Positions 48,642-60,925 are shown, numbered from the stretch's first letter. The stretch is DNA of 64,000 nucleotides from Dromiciops gliroides (GCF_019393635.1 NC_057861.1:192774026-192838025); one strand, 5' to 3'. Made by a program: numbers and translations. Notes: generated from the letters alone by a model not told the origin.

Positions 48642-48676
48642 TCCAAAAGTCTTAGTGCAGTTTTAAGCTATTAAAG
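48639..48676 (+). repeat. Mariner terminal fragment (probable)
   Basis: GTTCCAAAAGTCTTAGTGCAGTTTTAAGC resembles a mariner inverted end; only one arm is present. Confidence 0.45.
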
Positions 48677-49109
48677 ATTTGTCTGTGTGTATACAACCAC
48701 ATATATGTATATATGTTTCCTTATATATGCATACATATGTAAACATATTTCTATTTCTTTGAAAGGGAAGACAGAAGCTCATAGTTTCTTATTTTACCAA
48801 TCCTTTTGTTCTTTGTATATTGATATTTTTGTGCTTGTTGATAATTGGTAAGTTCACAATCAAAAAGAAAAAAAATTAAATGATTTGTATTAATTGATTC
48901 CAATTAAAATAAGAAAACCCATTTAACAAAACAGTATACAAAATAACTACTTCACTCAAGAACAGTAAATGACAAATACTAAGAAACAAAGAACAGAGGT
49001 CCATCCATATTCATAGCCATATGTGAACACAAGTGGGGAGATTAAGGTCTGAAGTTTATAGTATGTCTTCCTCTGATCACAGCCAAATAGAAAATTGATA
49101 GATATAGAC

Positions 49110-49230
49110 ATAAATATGTATGTATATATATATATATATATCTCCATATATAATACATAGCTATATATGTAGATATATACATGCATATATACAAATTTAT
49201 AATATGTTTTATCCATATATATATATATTC
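49110..49230. repeat. TA-rich microsatellite region
   Basis: Several (TA)n and ATAT/GTAT runs; a similar region lies at 49390-49482. Confidence 0.9.
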
Positions 49231-49602
49231 TCTCTATGTGTATATCTTGGTTAGTGCCTTTTGAATGCATTTCCAGTTTTGGTTCAGCAGCAAATCCAAA
49301 AGCTGTCTTCACTATGTGTTTGAAAGTCCAAGATATAGTCAAGCAGTGTCCACTAAGGAGCTCATGTAGAGATTACAACAAACACACATATACGTATGTG
49401 TATCTGTAGATATACATATTATTTATATGTATATATGTGTGTGTATGTATATGTATGTGTGTATATATATATATATATATGGAAAGAGAGAGACAGAGAG
49501 AGATTCTTACTGGTTAATAAACCAGATGATAGTAAGAAGGTTTCTCTAATTGTTGGGAAGATTCTGTTATATCAGAACAAAATAAACTATTTTTAAGAGT
49601 GC

Positions 49603-49632
49603 CAAACACACACACACACACACACACACACA
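49603..49632. repeat. (CA)n microsatellite
   Basis: CA dinucleotide run of about 14 units. Confidence 0.95.
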
Positions 49633-50058
49633 TGCAGACACGTGCACAGGAATTTGGAATGGGTTTGGAATGTGAAAGGACATTTCCCTTAACTTCAGAA
49701 CATGGGTAATATTCCCAGTCTGGTTTCAATCCAACACTTAGATTGAAAGAATAAAGAAAAAGAAATTGGAGCGGCCCACAGTTATATGTGTCCTTAATGT
49801 TTCCTAGGTTCTGTGCTGCAGATTGAGGATTCGAGTGTTAAACTTTGTATTCACAGTACCTGTCATAGCACCTTATCAGGCTTAATGAGCTTTCTTCTAG
49901 CAGAATAAATGAGGGGCTGGTATTGTGGAATAGCAAAGAATCTTCTGATTGACCAAGGAACTGGAAGGACTGATGACCCAGGAGAGGCTGGACAGAATGG
50001 GAAGTATCTACAAAAAGTCTGAGGATATTCTCTTGTTTTGTCTTCCTTGGAAGCTTTT

Positions 50059-50203
50059 TTTTTTTTTTGCAGGGCAATGGGGCTTAAGTGACTTGCCCAA
50101 GGTCACACAGCTAGTAAGTGTCAAGTGTCTGAGGCCAGATTTGAACTCAGGAACTCCTGAATCCAGGGTCAGTGCTTTATCCACTGCGTCACCTAGCCGC
50201 CCC
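50059..50203 (-). mobile_element. WSINE1-like SINE, antisense
   Basis: Poly-T start, antisense core, head GCGTCACCTAGCCGCCCC; 14-bp duplication CCTTGGAAGCTTTT at 50045-50058 and 50204-50217. Confidence 0.94.
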
Positions 50204-50794
50204 CCTTGGAAGCTTTTGAATGAGAAAGACTGCTGGAGACTGACAGGTTGGAGCAGCAGAAAGCTGTATAACCCCATCACCAACTGACACATGTTCATGA
50301 ACACATGGTACCTCTGTTGTATCCATCCTGTCCTTACTGTAGGCGGATAATTATCCAGAGATAGAACTGACCAGTTTTGAGCTTATAAGGTTCAAAAAAT
50401 CAGAACTAAGTCTATAGCAGAGACTGCCAGAATTGGTAGTGACAATAGTGAGGAGCCAGTACCTCAGCCTGCTGGACTTAGCACAGCAGGGCATTGACCT
50501 ATCAGCTGAGACCTTTTATCCTAAAGAGAGTCAACCCAGCTAAGCAAGTGTGTGACTCATCCATCACAATAAAATACCCCCAAACAACCTCGTTTAGGAC
50601 TCCATGAAGGGAGAAAAGGATTCTCAGAACCAGGAGTATCAAACTACTTACTTCTCAGCCACACATGTTCCCTATGTGCGCTTTAAGTTTGAACTCACTC
50701 TCCCCAGAGACCTTGAATATGCAAGGGAAAAGTGCATCCTAGGAAGTATTTTCATAATTTCTGTTCTTTCTATACCCTCACAGTAGATAAATAA

Positions 50795-50990
50795 ATAAAT
50801 AATAACATTTACAGAGCACCTGCTATGTGCCAGGCATGCTGTTAAGCACTTTACAAAATTTATCACATTTGATCCTCATAACAACCATGCTATTAATGTG
50901 CTATCATGGTCCTCATTTTACAGTTGAGGAAACAGAGACAAACAGAGGTTAAGTGACTTGCCCAGGGTCACACAGCTAGTATTCTTTTGT
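50795..50990 (-). repeat. MIR-type SINE, antisense
   Basis: CTGCTATGTGCCAGGCATGC, TCCTCATTTTACAGTTGAGG, GTGACTTGCCCAGGGTCACA in order. Confidence 0.7.
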
Positions 50991-51324
50991 CTCACTTGTA
51001 AAAGCTAATTGATGTAAACTGATAAGGTGGGAGTAGGGGGAGGAAGGGGAGAAGCACACTTCATGGAGGCTAGTTAGGAACAAAATTAGAAGTCACAATC
51101 CCTCAGGATTAGCCCTGGAATCTATCAGCTATCCTCTAGGGATTCCACATACTATAGAAAAATAAATTTTAGAGAGACAAACAGACAGATGTGTTAGATC
51201 TATCAGGTATGTGTGTGCATATGTATGTAGTATGTAGTATAAATGTAAATAAATATATACTATATACAAATATATTATATAGTAAATATGGAAATACATT
51301 TAAATGTATGCATATATGTATATG

Positions 51325-51326
<2 letters not shown>

Positions 51327-51367
<41 letters not shown>
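51327..51367. repeat. (GA)20 microsatellite
   Basis: Uninterrupted GA dinucleotides. Confidence 0.95.
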
Positions 51368-51371
<4 letters not shown>

Positions 51372-51489
51372 GTCTCTACTCCATAGATACTCAAAAGCAC
51401 AAATGCATCTACTGAAAAGAGTTTCTAGTCTCTCCCATCACGACAGGCTCTTCTTACCCTCTCCATTCCAGCAAGTTTTGTTTGACACT

Positions 51490-51725
51490 AGCGCATAGAG
51501 AACATAGATTCATAGGCTTTGAGGTCTTATAGGCCATCTAATCCAACTGTCATTTTACAGATAAGGAAAATGAAGTTCGTACAGGTGAAGTAACTGCCAG
51601 GTGCAATAAGTAGGTGCTAATAAATGAGTTGAACTGAAGATCACTCAGCTAGTAGGTGGCAGAACTAAGATTCAAACTGAGATCTATAACTCCAAATCCA
51701 TTGCTCTTTCCACTACATTTGAAGA
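51490..51725 (-). repeat. MIR-type SINE, antisense
   Basis: GGCCATCTAATCCAACTGTC, CATTTTACAGATAAGGAAAA, then CCATTGCTCTTTCCACTACA. Confidence 0.65.
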
Positions 51726-51859
51726 GCTTTCAGATGGAAAAGAGATTAGATTTGTTTTTGTTGATATCAGGGATAATCTGGGAGTTGATGGTTGGAAACT
51801 GCTGACAGACAGGAAAAAGCTGCCTAACAATTAGAGACATTTAAAAGTGGACTAGTCTG

Positions 51860-52028
51860 GGGCAGCTAGATGGTGTAGTGGATAGAGGACCAGCCCTGGA
51901 GTCAGGAGTACCTGAGTTCAAATCCGACCTCAGACACTTAACACTTACTAGCTGTGTGACCCTGGGCAAGTCACTTAACCCCAATTGCCTCACCAAAAAA
52001 AAAAATTAAAATTAAATAAAAATTTCAA
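51860..52028 (+). mobile_element. WSINE1-like SINE
   Basis: Complete element with an A-rich tail; a duplication of about 22 bp containing GTGGACTAGTCTG flanks it with one A indel (51838-51859, 52029-52051). Confidence 0.93.
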
Positions 52029-52304
52029 ACATTTAAAAAGTGGACTAGTCTGTTTGGGGAAGTAATAGGTTCTTCAAATCAAGACTGAATGGTCATTTTA
52101 AGGAATGCACTAGAGGGATTGTTTGTACAAGATGATTTCTGAGTTTCCTCCCAACTTTAGGATTCTGTTATCTTCTCTTTTCTAACTCAATAATCCATCA
52201 ATACATTTTTATCCATTTCTGTGCATGTTATAACTGTATAATCTCATCTGTTTGTTCCTCTGTGATTATTCTACTTTTATTTACTGTCTTAATGTTATCC
52301 ATTT

Positions 52305-52718
52305 TGTGAGAATCAGAGTGCCACCCCCTGCTGAGAAAGACATTGTGAGAACCAGGGCAGTGCCACCCTGAGGAGAAAGCATGTGACTAGTGTCCGGAAG
52401 TTACATCTATTCATAGAACCGCCTGTAAGTCGTGCCAATCAATGCTACCAGCCAATTAGCTTGGAGCTGTGTGTGGGGACCGCCCTTCTGGTGATCCCTC
52501 AGGGAGCTTCCATTTGAGGAGAACGGGGATCCTTCTTTTAGTTGGAGGTTGCCATAGCGGCAGCAGGCCAGGGGAGATAGGCTTTTTCTTAAGCTTTCTG
52601 AACTACATGTGTTCTCTTTACTAACCCCTAATATACTTTAATAAATGCTTAATGCCCAAAGACTAGTGCTATAAGCTTCTAATTTAAGGTGACCACACAT
52701 TAGATTTTAGTCATAACA
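52305..52718 (+). mobile_element. Possible solo LTR
   Basis: Begins TGTGAGAATC, contains AATAAA at 52640-52645, and ends either at GGTGACCACACA (52699) or TCATAACA (52718). Size and order of signals fit an ERV LTR. Composition differs from both flanks. Neither end gives a convincing target-site duplication. Confidence 0.4.
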
Positions 52719-53165
52719 GATTTTAAACATCACAATTTTCAATTATTGAGTCTTCAAGATCATAATTTTATTGAATGTTCTTTGTATAATATACAACATA
52801 GTACAAAGCTTTGAAAAGTAAAACTTCTGATTATAATTAATCATCATATTATAGAAAAAAAAAGACCTAAATCTAAGAATCTGTTATTTTCTTCAGAAGT
52901 CAGAATCTGGCATCTTCCTATTAGTACTGTTTCTAGTCTCCTTATTTAATGACTTTCTGAAAATGAAAAAGAACATATCACTTTCTACCATATCCTGTAC
53001 ACTTTATATTTTCTATCACTTGTTTGTCATTTTCATCATCATCATTGATCACTGTCACAAGGTCTATCATCACTTTTATTGGATGTTGCTATTGTTGTGG
53101 CGGTGGTTCTATATGGACCTTGGCAGAGCTGTCACTGTCATGCCTATGTAGCATGGTCCTTATCC

Positions 53166-53166
53166 C

Positions 53167-53198
<32 letters not shown>
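53166..53198. repeat. (CA)n microsatellite
   Basis: CA dinucleotide run. Confidence 0.95.
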
Positions 53199-53201
<3 letters not shown>

Positions 53202-53280
53202 TTAAGTTGTGTTATCAGATCAGAGCATGCCTTCCTCAGGGTTCTAGTGGTAGCTCTGAACAGTTAGGAGCTTTCTTTCT

Positions 53281-53449
53281 TTTATTTCTTCTTTTTTTTT
53301 TTTTTTTTTGGTGGGTGAAGCAATTGGGGTTAAGTGACTTACCCAGGGTCACACAGCTAATACATGTCAAGTGTCTGAGGCCGGACTTGAACTCAGATCC
53401 CCCTGACTCCAAGGCCAGTGCTCTATCGACTGTACCACCTAGCTGCTCC
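53281..53449 (-). mobile_element. WSINE1-like SINE, antisense
   Basis: Poly-T start and head GTACCACCTAGCTGCTCC; 15-bp duplication with one mismatch (53266-53280, 53450-53464). Confidence 0.93.
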
Positions 53450-53535
53450 AGGAGTTTTCTTTCTAATGCTATGTAGCTCATGAAGTTCCACTGATTACTT
53501 CCCATCATGATTATCAGTTGATACCAATTAGTTGC

Positions 53536-53800
53536 AGGGCAGCTAGGCGGCCCTGTGGATAGAGCACTGGACTTGGAACCAGGAAGACTCATCTTCCTGA
53601 GATCAGATTTGGCCCCAGATACTTACTAATTTTGTGACCTAGGGCAAGTCCCTTAACCCTGTTTCTCTCAGTTCCTTATCTGAAAAAAAAAAGAAAAAAA
53701 AAGCTGAAGAAGGAAATGGCAAACCACTCCAGTATCTCTGCCAAGAAAACCCCAAATGGGGCCACAAAGAGTTGTACACAACTGAAATGACAGAACACCA
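53536..53800 (+). repeat. RTE/BovB-tailed marsupial SINE
   Basis: GGGCAGCTAGGCGGCCCTGT head, core, A-rich middle, then AAATGGCAAACCACTCCAGT and CCCCAAATGGGGCCACAAAG. Confidence 0.85.
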
Positions 53801-53859
53801 ATTAGTTAGTAAGACAATCAGATGTTAGAAAGCAGTATTTACTTAGGTGGTATAGTAAG

Positions 53860-55060
53860 AAGAGTTGGTACTGAGGTAATACAATCTCTCATTTTCTCTT
53901 CTCATTTTAAAAATCATGATCTTTAACATTAATGTCATATGTGGAATATAGTATGCTATTAGTCCAAGTCAAAGTTCTACTAGGTTGCATTCCAGTTTTT
54001 CTAGCAGTTTCTTTTTTTTCCCAAATAGGGATTTCTTTCCTAAGTAATTTATTTTTCATTTTATCAAACACTGAGTTATCATGTTCCATTGTTCCTTTTT
54101 CTCTCCTGTCTAGTCTGTTCCTTTGGTCTCTTTATTTAACTAATACCAGGTGATTTTGATGACTAATGTTTTATAATATAGTTTGAGGTCTAAAAGTGCT
54201 ATTGTCTCTTTATCCCTATTGATTTTCATTTCCTTTTGTATTCTATGTATTTCCTTTTTCAAAATATATTTTATTACTATATTTATGAAGTTCTAGAAAG
54301 TATTCCTTTAATAATTTAATTAGTCTAGGACTTAAAAGTGTAAATAAATGTTGCTAGTACTGTCTTTATATTGGCACAGTCCAACCATGAACACTGAACA
54401 TTGCTCCAACTATTTAAGTTGTTCTTTATTTCTTTAAGAAGCACTTTGTAATTAAATCTATGCAAGTCTTTTGTTTTCTTTGGTAGATTGATCCCTACAT
54501 AATACATGTATTTTGAACTTATTTGGAATATTCCCCTTTTTTATTGCCTTTTGGATTTTATTATTATTATTTAGAAATGCAATTGATTTTTTTAATTTTT
54601 TTTTTTTGGTGAGGCAAATGGGGTTAAGTGACTTGCCCAGGGTCACACAGCTAGTAAGTGTCTGAGGCTGGATTTGAACTCAGGTACTCCTGAATCCAGG
54701 GCCGGTGCTTATCCACTGCGCCATCTAGCTGCCCCGCAATTGATTTTTAGTATCTATTTTGTAGCTTGAAACTTTTGCTGAAGCTATTAATTATCTTGAT
54801 TACTAGCTTTGCTAGTTCTCTATGATTTTTTAAATAAATCATGATAACATCAGCAAATAGGAATAGTTTCATCTCTTATTTTCCATGATTACACCTTTAA
54901 TTTCTCTCTCTTGTCTTATTGCTACTGCTACCACTAAAACCGTATCAAATAGCAATGGGGAGTAGTGGGCAACTTTGGTATGTATGAGAAACAAATAACT
55001 TCTTCAGGTTTGACTTTTGTAGGAATGTTTTGGATACCTCTTTTTATTCACAACAATATT
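53860..55060 (-). mobile_element. L1 ORF2 fragment, antisense (RT region)
   Basis: The plus strand is the antisense of the L1 ORF2 reverse-transcriptase region: it follows the familiar order of L1 antisense (ATTTCTTTAAGAAGCACTTTG, TTTGCTGAAGCTATTAATTA, ACATCAGCAAATAGG, CTTGTCTTATTGCTACTGCT, AGCAATGGGGAGTAGTGGGC). Many lesions; non-functional. Interrupted by the SINE at 54592-54735. Confidence 0.7.
54592..54735 (-). mobile_element. WSINE1-like SINE, antisense, inserted in L1
   Basis: Complete element; perfect 13-bp duplication GCAATTGATTTTT at 54579-54591 and 54736-54748. Confidence 0.95.
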
Positions 55061-56000
55061 TTTTTTCATTTATGGTTAGGTTCTGCTTTTCAGGGCATGT
55101 CACCTTGGGCTATGTCTTGAGCTTCTTTGCTCTTTGTAACACATCCTTCTATTTCCTCTTGTGGTTTCTGGGGAATACAGAATAGTCTTGTGTTAGTTGA
55201 ATTTCCTTTCCTTTATATTTCAAGGTCTTTCTCCTGGTAATTTACAGATTTTGTTTTTTTAATCACTGGGATTATTAAATTTAACCTCTATATGTCTTGG
55301 AGTTTGCAGACTAGTGCTTTTTTTTGCAGGGGATGGGGGAGAGGCAATATGTTGAATCTTTTAATTGGCACTTCGTTTTCTTTGTTCAAAAGTTCTGGAC
55401 AGTTTTGTTGTATTATTTGAAGAGATCTATAATCCTTAAATTGTTTCTAAGCATACAATATTTTTTTAAAGATCAATGTGTTTTCCTTATGTGGATATCA
55501 ATATATCTTTCTTTCAATGCTATTGCTTTTTGTTTCTCTTCTTCCAGATTGTCCTTTGCTTCTGTGTATTTGTAATCTCAGTTGTCCTCTCTTTTGTTTT
55601 GTTTGGTTTTTTTTTTTTTGGGGGGGGGGGGTTGGTGAATCTTGCTTCCATGAATTCAAATTTTTCTATTCTGCCAATTATTTCTGATGTTTAGACAATA
55701 AGTCCAGGTCTTACAGTTCTGATTTCTCTTTTGAACTATTCAGAAATATCCTCAGAAATCTTTTCATTTCCCACCTAGCTTCACTTATTTTGAATTTCTT
55801 TGGCTTCTCTGGCATGCCCCCACTAAACTCATCATTACAAAATCCCATCATCTTGCAAGATCCAATCAACCTTATTACTCTTACCTTTTGCTGCTCAAAT
55901 TGGATGGTGGAACCATAAAGTTTTCCATTTAAGGAGGGCAATAGGACTAACATTTTCTCAAACTTCTCCTTCTCCTGGCTGCTCTTCTTTTGAACTTCTT
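55061..56000. other. AT-rich stretch, possible L1-derived
   Basis: T-rich text with TTTGTTCAAAAGTTCTGGAC and a T12G12 run at 55609-55631. It reads like antisense LINE but I cannot match it to a defined part. A 160-codon reverse frame at 55711-56193 has no recognised domain. Confidence 0.3.
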
Positions 56001-56009
56001 TGCCTTCTT

Positions 56010-56225
56010 TACCATGCTTTTGCATCAGCACCCTATTTAAAAGTCTTTGACATCTCCACCATGCCCTCATGGTGGGTATCTCCCTCCACTCCCACTTTTC
56101 AGCTTGATTTTGTGTATCTCTCCTCATTAGATTGTAAGTTCTTTCAGGTGTGGCCTTTTTAATTTGTTTGTTTGTATCCCTAGCACAGGGCACATAATAG
56201 GTACTTAATTAAAGTTTGTTGACTA
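56010..56225 (+). repeat. L2/CR1-type LINE 3' end
   Basis: TTAGATTGTAAGTTCTTTCAG through TAATAGGTACTTAATTAAAG. Confidence 0.65.
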
Positions 56226-57156
56226 TTGGCCATACTGCTGTGGTTCAATGCTCTCTTGGGAATCCAAAAATTTCTGTTTCATTGGGTGTTGATTCATTTC
56301 TCCTTCTTTAGCAATAATTATTCATAGATGCCTGAGCTCTTTGACTTGATCTGGAGGCTATGTTTCCTCCTCCTATTAATATGATCCCTATTGGTTTAAT
56401 TGCTTATACTCTAAGGTTTTGAGTTTTCTTCCTTCTAAGATCTTTGGTAATTTCAGTATTTTTTTTCTTTATCTTCCCCTATTACTCACTTTCTGCTTCT
56501 CTCTCCTTTAAGGATGATTTTCCTGAGGGCTTGATCTAAAAAGGTTTTGGCCTCCTCCTGTGTTGGGAAATTCATGGTTCATCAGTGGTCTCTGCCCCAG
56601 GTGACTTCTGGAGAGATAGAACCAGTTCCAACCAGATAACAGCACTTTCCCTCAGGTTTACTGGAGTGCCACAAAGCCATACATATGTCCTGCTCCCAAT
56701 TCCTCTGTTCCTCAGGTCTTCAGCTATTGCAGCTGGAGCAAATTTCTGCTATTTAGATCTTCATGGCATTAGAAGCAGGGAGGCAAGGGTTTGATTGAGA
56801 TATAAATTAATTTGTAAGTGTGTGGATTTGTTTATTGAAGCAGTGGAGGAGGGGGTGCTGGGTAATTGAATATTAAGGGCAAGGAATTATTGGCCTTCTC
56901 TGCTGTTAGTTTAGCAAAGATGGGCTCTTGATGTCTAGATCATGGAGATGGCTTTATCTTCGATGCATAATTCCTCCTTTGGAGAGTTTTGAGAAGTTGT
57001 GAGGGTAGAGGGAAAATATCTAGTCCTCTGTCTTGTTGGCCACATCACAACATTCAGTTTTTATTATCCTGTGGGGGCTCTTTACATTTCTGTTGTTGTA
57101 ATCATTGTGTATACTGTTTTCTTGGCTCAAATTACTTCCCCCTGTATCAGTTTATA

Positions 57157-57190
57157 TATCTATATCTATATATCTATATCTATATATCTT
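57157..57190. repeat. (TATATC)n microsatellite
   Basis: Repeats of TATATCTA units. Confidence 0.9.
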
Positions 57191-57333
57191 CCCATGCTTC
57201 CCTGTATACAGTACATTTGTCATTTCTAATAGAATAATCATATTCCATTCCATTTTTGCTACAAAATTTGTTTAGTAATTCTCCAATCAATCAGTATTTA
57301 CTTCATTTTCAATTTTTGCTACTACAAAAAGTG

Positions 57334-57885
57334 GATCGTATGAGGTCTTAAAGGAGGGCTAGCACCTCTGTTATGAAGGCTTGCTGAGACCTTTTTGGGA
57401 TTGCCCATCCACCTTTGGTGTTTATCTGCCACTGAACTCTCACCTGTGGCTCCAAGCAGCTGTAGCATGCACAGTGGCCACATCTGGTAAACCATCTCAG
57501 CAGACAGGCTAAACCAGGTTGAGAGTAACCAACAGGCCTCAAACCCATTCATGAGTTAGAGGCATGTCTATCCCAAGCATGTCAAGATTTCCCCCAGCAG
57601 GATGGGGGAAGAAAAACAATTTCTTCCAAGGGGCATTAAAGTGGCTGAAGGAGATACTAGGGATGCTTAGAGCTTGGTCAAACATCAAAGATACCAAGGT
57701 CATCCGCTTCCTGGGCCATCACCAGTCATCCTGAATTTTGTCTTGCCACTGGACTCCAGTGGAAAAGAGAGTGAGGCTGATGACTTTGTGCAATTCTGCC
57801 TCACTTAAATCTAATTCACACATGAGTTAAGACATGACCCCATCATGGTATTGGCTATCTTCGAAAACAAAGGACAAACAACAAT
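57334..57885 (+). mobile_element. 552-bp non-LTR-type insertion with AGGACAAACAACAA end
   Basis: Bounded by a perfect 14-bp target-site duplication TACTACAAAAAGTG (57320-57333 and 57886-57899) inside L1 sequence, so both ends are exact. The last 180 bp match the 3' part of the SINE at 19430-19728; the first 370 bp match nothing I recognise and have no long intact frame. Possibly a 5'-truncated RTE-type LINE that is the partner of that SINE family. Confidence 0.75.
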
Positions 57886-58324
57886 TACTACAAAAAGTGT
57901 TGCTACAAATATTTGGGTGTAAGGGAGGCTCTCTTCTTATCCATGACCTCCTAGATGGGATATATGCCTGGCAGTCAAATCTCTGAGTAAAAGGGTATGG
58001 GCATTTTTATCGCTTTATTGCATAATTCCAAATTGCTTATGAAAATTACTAATTCACAGTTCCACTAACAATGTGCTAGAGTACCTCTTTTCCTACAACT
58101 CCTCCAAAATTGAGTCTTCCTATCTTTTATCATCTTTGCCAGTTTGCCAGTATGAAGTAAAACCTCAGGGGGTTTTAAATATGCATTTCTCTTATAATTA
58201 GTGATTTGGAGCATTCTTTCATATACTTGTTAATGGTCTGCAATTCTTTTGAGAGCTGCTTGTTCATATCCTTTGACCGAATAGCATTTGAATCAATGGA
58301 ATTTGACCTATAGAGTGAGATGAT

Positions 58325-58445
58325 AAAGTTATAGAATCTTGAAGTTGGAAGGGTCTTTAAATATCATCTAATTTTCATTTCACAGATTGGAAAAGCGAGG
58401 CACAGAGGTTAAGTGACTTGCCAAAGTTACACAATTATGCTGTAG
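58325..58445 (-). repeat. MIR-type SINE relic, antisense
   Basis: AGAATCTTGAAGTTGGAAGG then AGGTTAAGTGACTTGCCAAA. Confidence 0.6.
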
Positions 58446-58459
58446 CTAGTTTGTCATTC

Positions 58460-59470
58460 ACCCTATTAATGCCATCTAAGAAACATACCATATTACCATG
58501 TTATTTAAGCAGTTTCTGCTAAATGCACTTTGACTAACCTCATTGCATTTTCATAAAATTAAAGAAAACATCTTAAATCCACAGGTTCAGAAATGCCATA
58601 TTGAATTTCCCTCCAGACATAGCCTTATTCAGTTATTGTCAAAAGTAATTTTGTTACTTCTCAGCTCTATTGCAATCACTGGGCAAATCCAAGACAATTT
58701 GGGGCACTGGGGAGAGAGGCAGGGAGGGGAGGTTGAATAGTCAATGAATGCTATAATTCTTCTCTAAAATCAGTCTTATTCCAACTCATAAACACACTCA
58801 TCATGATTTCTAGTTCTGGGTCTCCTTGCCCTGCTCCCAACCAGGTCCCTGTTTTCCAGTGTAGAGACTTGGGGTTCACAACTGTACCATTCAGATAACC
58901 CCACTGTCTATCAGCACTGGAATCACTCTAAGGAATGGGACAATAGGAATTATTATGTACTCAATCTAGCCCTCTGGACATACAGGCCACAGGAGTTACC
59001 TCTCCCTGTCACCTTAACACTCTACCTTAGTAAAGGTTTTACCTTTGAGAAAATCCCAAATATCTAGGAATCTGTACCCACAAAATTCTGAGGATCCATA
59101 TCTAAGCATAATCACTCATAATATACTATATCCTCTCATACCATCTAAATCACACTACTATTCTCAAAATTAATTCAGCACTAAAGCCACAACACTGTTC
59201 TCCGGTCTTAACACACTCAAACCTTGCTCACCACACACTCCATCCAAAAAGTTAGGAACTGACTTTCCTAAGAAACTAGTTGCCTAAGAAATCTATTCCA
59301 CTTATAACCAGTGTTAGGAAAATGCTCCAATCTATTCTTTGTGTCAGGTGGTAATCAATGATTGCAAAAAACTGTTACTTCTTCACAGTATATAAAAAAT
59401 GGCAGTATCCTCCCACAATAATAATCTTTCCCAGAGAGACACTACCCTTAACTCCTTATCTTTTAATGTT
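58460..59470. other. Intergenic, nothing recognised
   Basis: No repeat family, promoter or coding signature seen. Confidence 0.5.
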
Positions 59471-59474
59471 TTTA

Positions 59475-59720
59475 ATTGATAGTTTTACTTTTGCTGTGGT
59501 TCAGGTGTTTTTCAGGTATGTCTGATTCTTGGTGATCTTGGCAAAGATACTGGAGTGGTTTGACATTTCCTTCTCCAGCTCATTTTACAGATGGGCAAAC
59601 TGAGGTAAACAGGGTTAAGTGAAGATCATACAACTAGTAAGTGTCTAAGGCCACATTTGAACTCAGGTCTTCCTGTCTCTAGGCCCAGAACTCTATCCAC
59701 TGTGCCACCTAGTTGCCCTT
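59475..59720 (-). repeat. RTE/BovB-tailed marsupial SINE, antisense
   Basis: Antisense tail TATGTCTGATTCTTGGTGAT and GGCAAAGATACTGGAGTGGT, ending at head CCACTGTGCCACCTAGTTGCCC. Confidence 0.8.
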
Positions 59721-59929
59721 TGCTTTATTTTTACTTCACCATATTTCCCAATGTATCTCCATCACCTTCTCAGAGAGCCATCCTTTATAATAAAGAACAA
59801 AAAAAGGAAGAAGTGGTGGAAAACTAACAAACACACCAACCATGTCTGATATTATATTCAGTGTTTTGGATTCATAGTCCCTCACCTCTGCAAAGAATTA
59901 AAGTAGGTACATTCTCATATCTAGGTGCC

Positions 59930-60290
59930 AGACACAGAGTCAGGAAGACCTGAGTTCAACTCTACTTTAAATCACTTAACCTCTGTTTTCCTCAGCTTCC
60001 TCAACTGAAAAATGGAGATAATAATACCACCTACCTCCCAGAGTTGTGAGAATAAAATGCAATATTTGTTTCTTTATTTTTTTTTTTGGTGAGGCAATTG
60101 GGGTTAAGTGATTTGCCCAAGGTCACACAGCTAGTAAGTGTTAAGTGTCTGAGGCTGGCTTTGAACTCAGGTCCTCCTGACTCCAGGACCAGTGCTCTAT
60201 CCACTTTGACACCTAGCTGCCCCAAAATGCAATATTTGTAAAGTGCTTAGCATAATGCCTGGCATATAGTAAGCACTTAATAAATGCTTT
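59930..60290 (+). repeat. MAR1/MIR-type SINE split by a WSINE
   Basis: Left part to 60069 ends ATAAAATGCAATATTTGT; right part from 60224 repeats those bases and goes on with AAAGTGCTTAGCATAATGCC. Confidence 0.75.
60070..60223 (-). mobile_element. WSINE1-like SINE, antisense, nested in a MAR1/MIR SINE
   Basis: Poly-T start and head GACACCTAGCTGCCCC; perfect 16-bp duplication AAAATGCAATATTTGT at 60054-60069 and 60224-60239. Confidence 0.96.
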
Positions 60291-60438
60291 TTTTTTCCTC
60301 TTCCTGCCTTCCCCCCTTCCTTTCTTTTTTTCCTTCCTTCCCCCTTCCTTCCTTCTTTCTTTCCTTCCTTCCCCCTTCCTTCCTTCTTCCTTTCCTCTTT
60401 CCCTCTTTCCTCTCTTTCTTAACTCCCTCCTTCCTTGA
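60288..60438. repeat. Polypyrimidine (CTTCC)n-type tract
   Basis: About 150 bp nearly pure C/T, at the end of the preceding SINE. Confidence 0.93.
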
Positions 60439-60739
60439 AATAAACTTGGTCATTTTAAATCCACAACATTCAGTATTTATGTTTTATTCTTGTTAAATCA
60501 GCCTCCTTTGAAAGTTATAAAACCATATGCATACTAAGGCCAAAAATGTTTCATTTTTTTAAGCCTGTCTGTCACTCTTTTTCATAACATGTTCAAAAGT
60601 GTCTAATTCAACCCTCCTCTACACTCCCAGTTTTGTAACTGGGCAAACTGAGACCAAGAAAAAAGAAAGTGATACTCAAAATCACATAGGTAATAAAGAT
60701 TATAGGCATAATTTTAATAATACTGGATATCAACAAAAA

Positions 60740-60925
60740 GTCAGTATGGTATGATGGGAAGAACATCAGACAAAAGGCCAAGAGGCAAGTCTTGGTTTTG
60801 CCCTTAGCTTTGCAATCCTGCATTTGGCCTCTTGGGTCTCAGTTTCATACTTGTAAAATGGAAGAGTTGAACTAGATGATTTTGAGGTTCCCTTGAGTCC
60901 TAACATTCTGTGCTTCTAAACTCCC
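60740..60925 (+). repeat. MIR-type SINE relic
   Basis: GCCTCTTGGGTCTCAGTTTC, ACTTGTAAAATGGAAGAGTTG, GATGATTTTGAGGTTCCCTT in order. An antisense SINE core piece also lies at 60608-60700. Confidence 0.6.

Larger units (their letters stand above)
57040..58290 (-). mobile_element. L1 ORF2 C-terminal fragment, antisense, split
   Basis: 57040-57333 and 57886-58290 together match antisense L1 ORF2 C-terminal sequence (CAGTTCCACTAACAATGTGC, TATGCATTTCTCTTATAATT, TGTTCATATCCTTTGACC are diagnostic). Order shows it is a different copy from 53860-55060. A 552-bp element splits it. Confidence 0.65.

Noticed and set aside
55711..56193. 160-codon minus-strand frame
   Set aside because: No recognisable domain, and its upstream part overlaps an L2-type LINE end; most likely a chance open frame in repeat-derived sequence.
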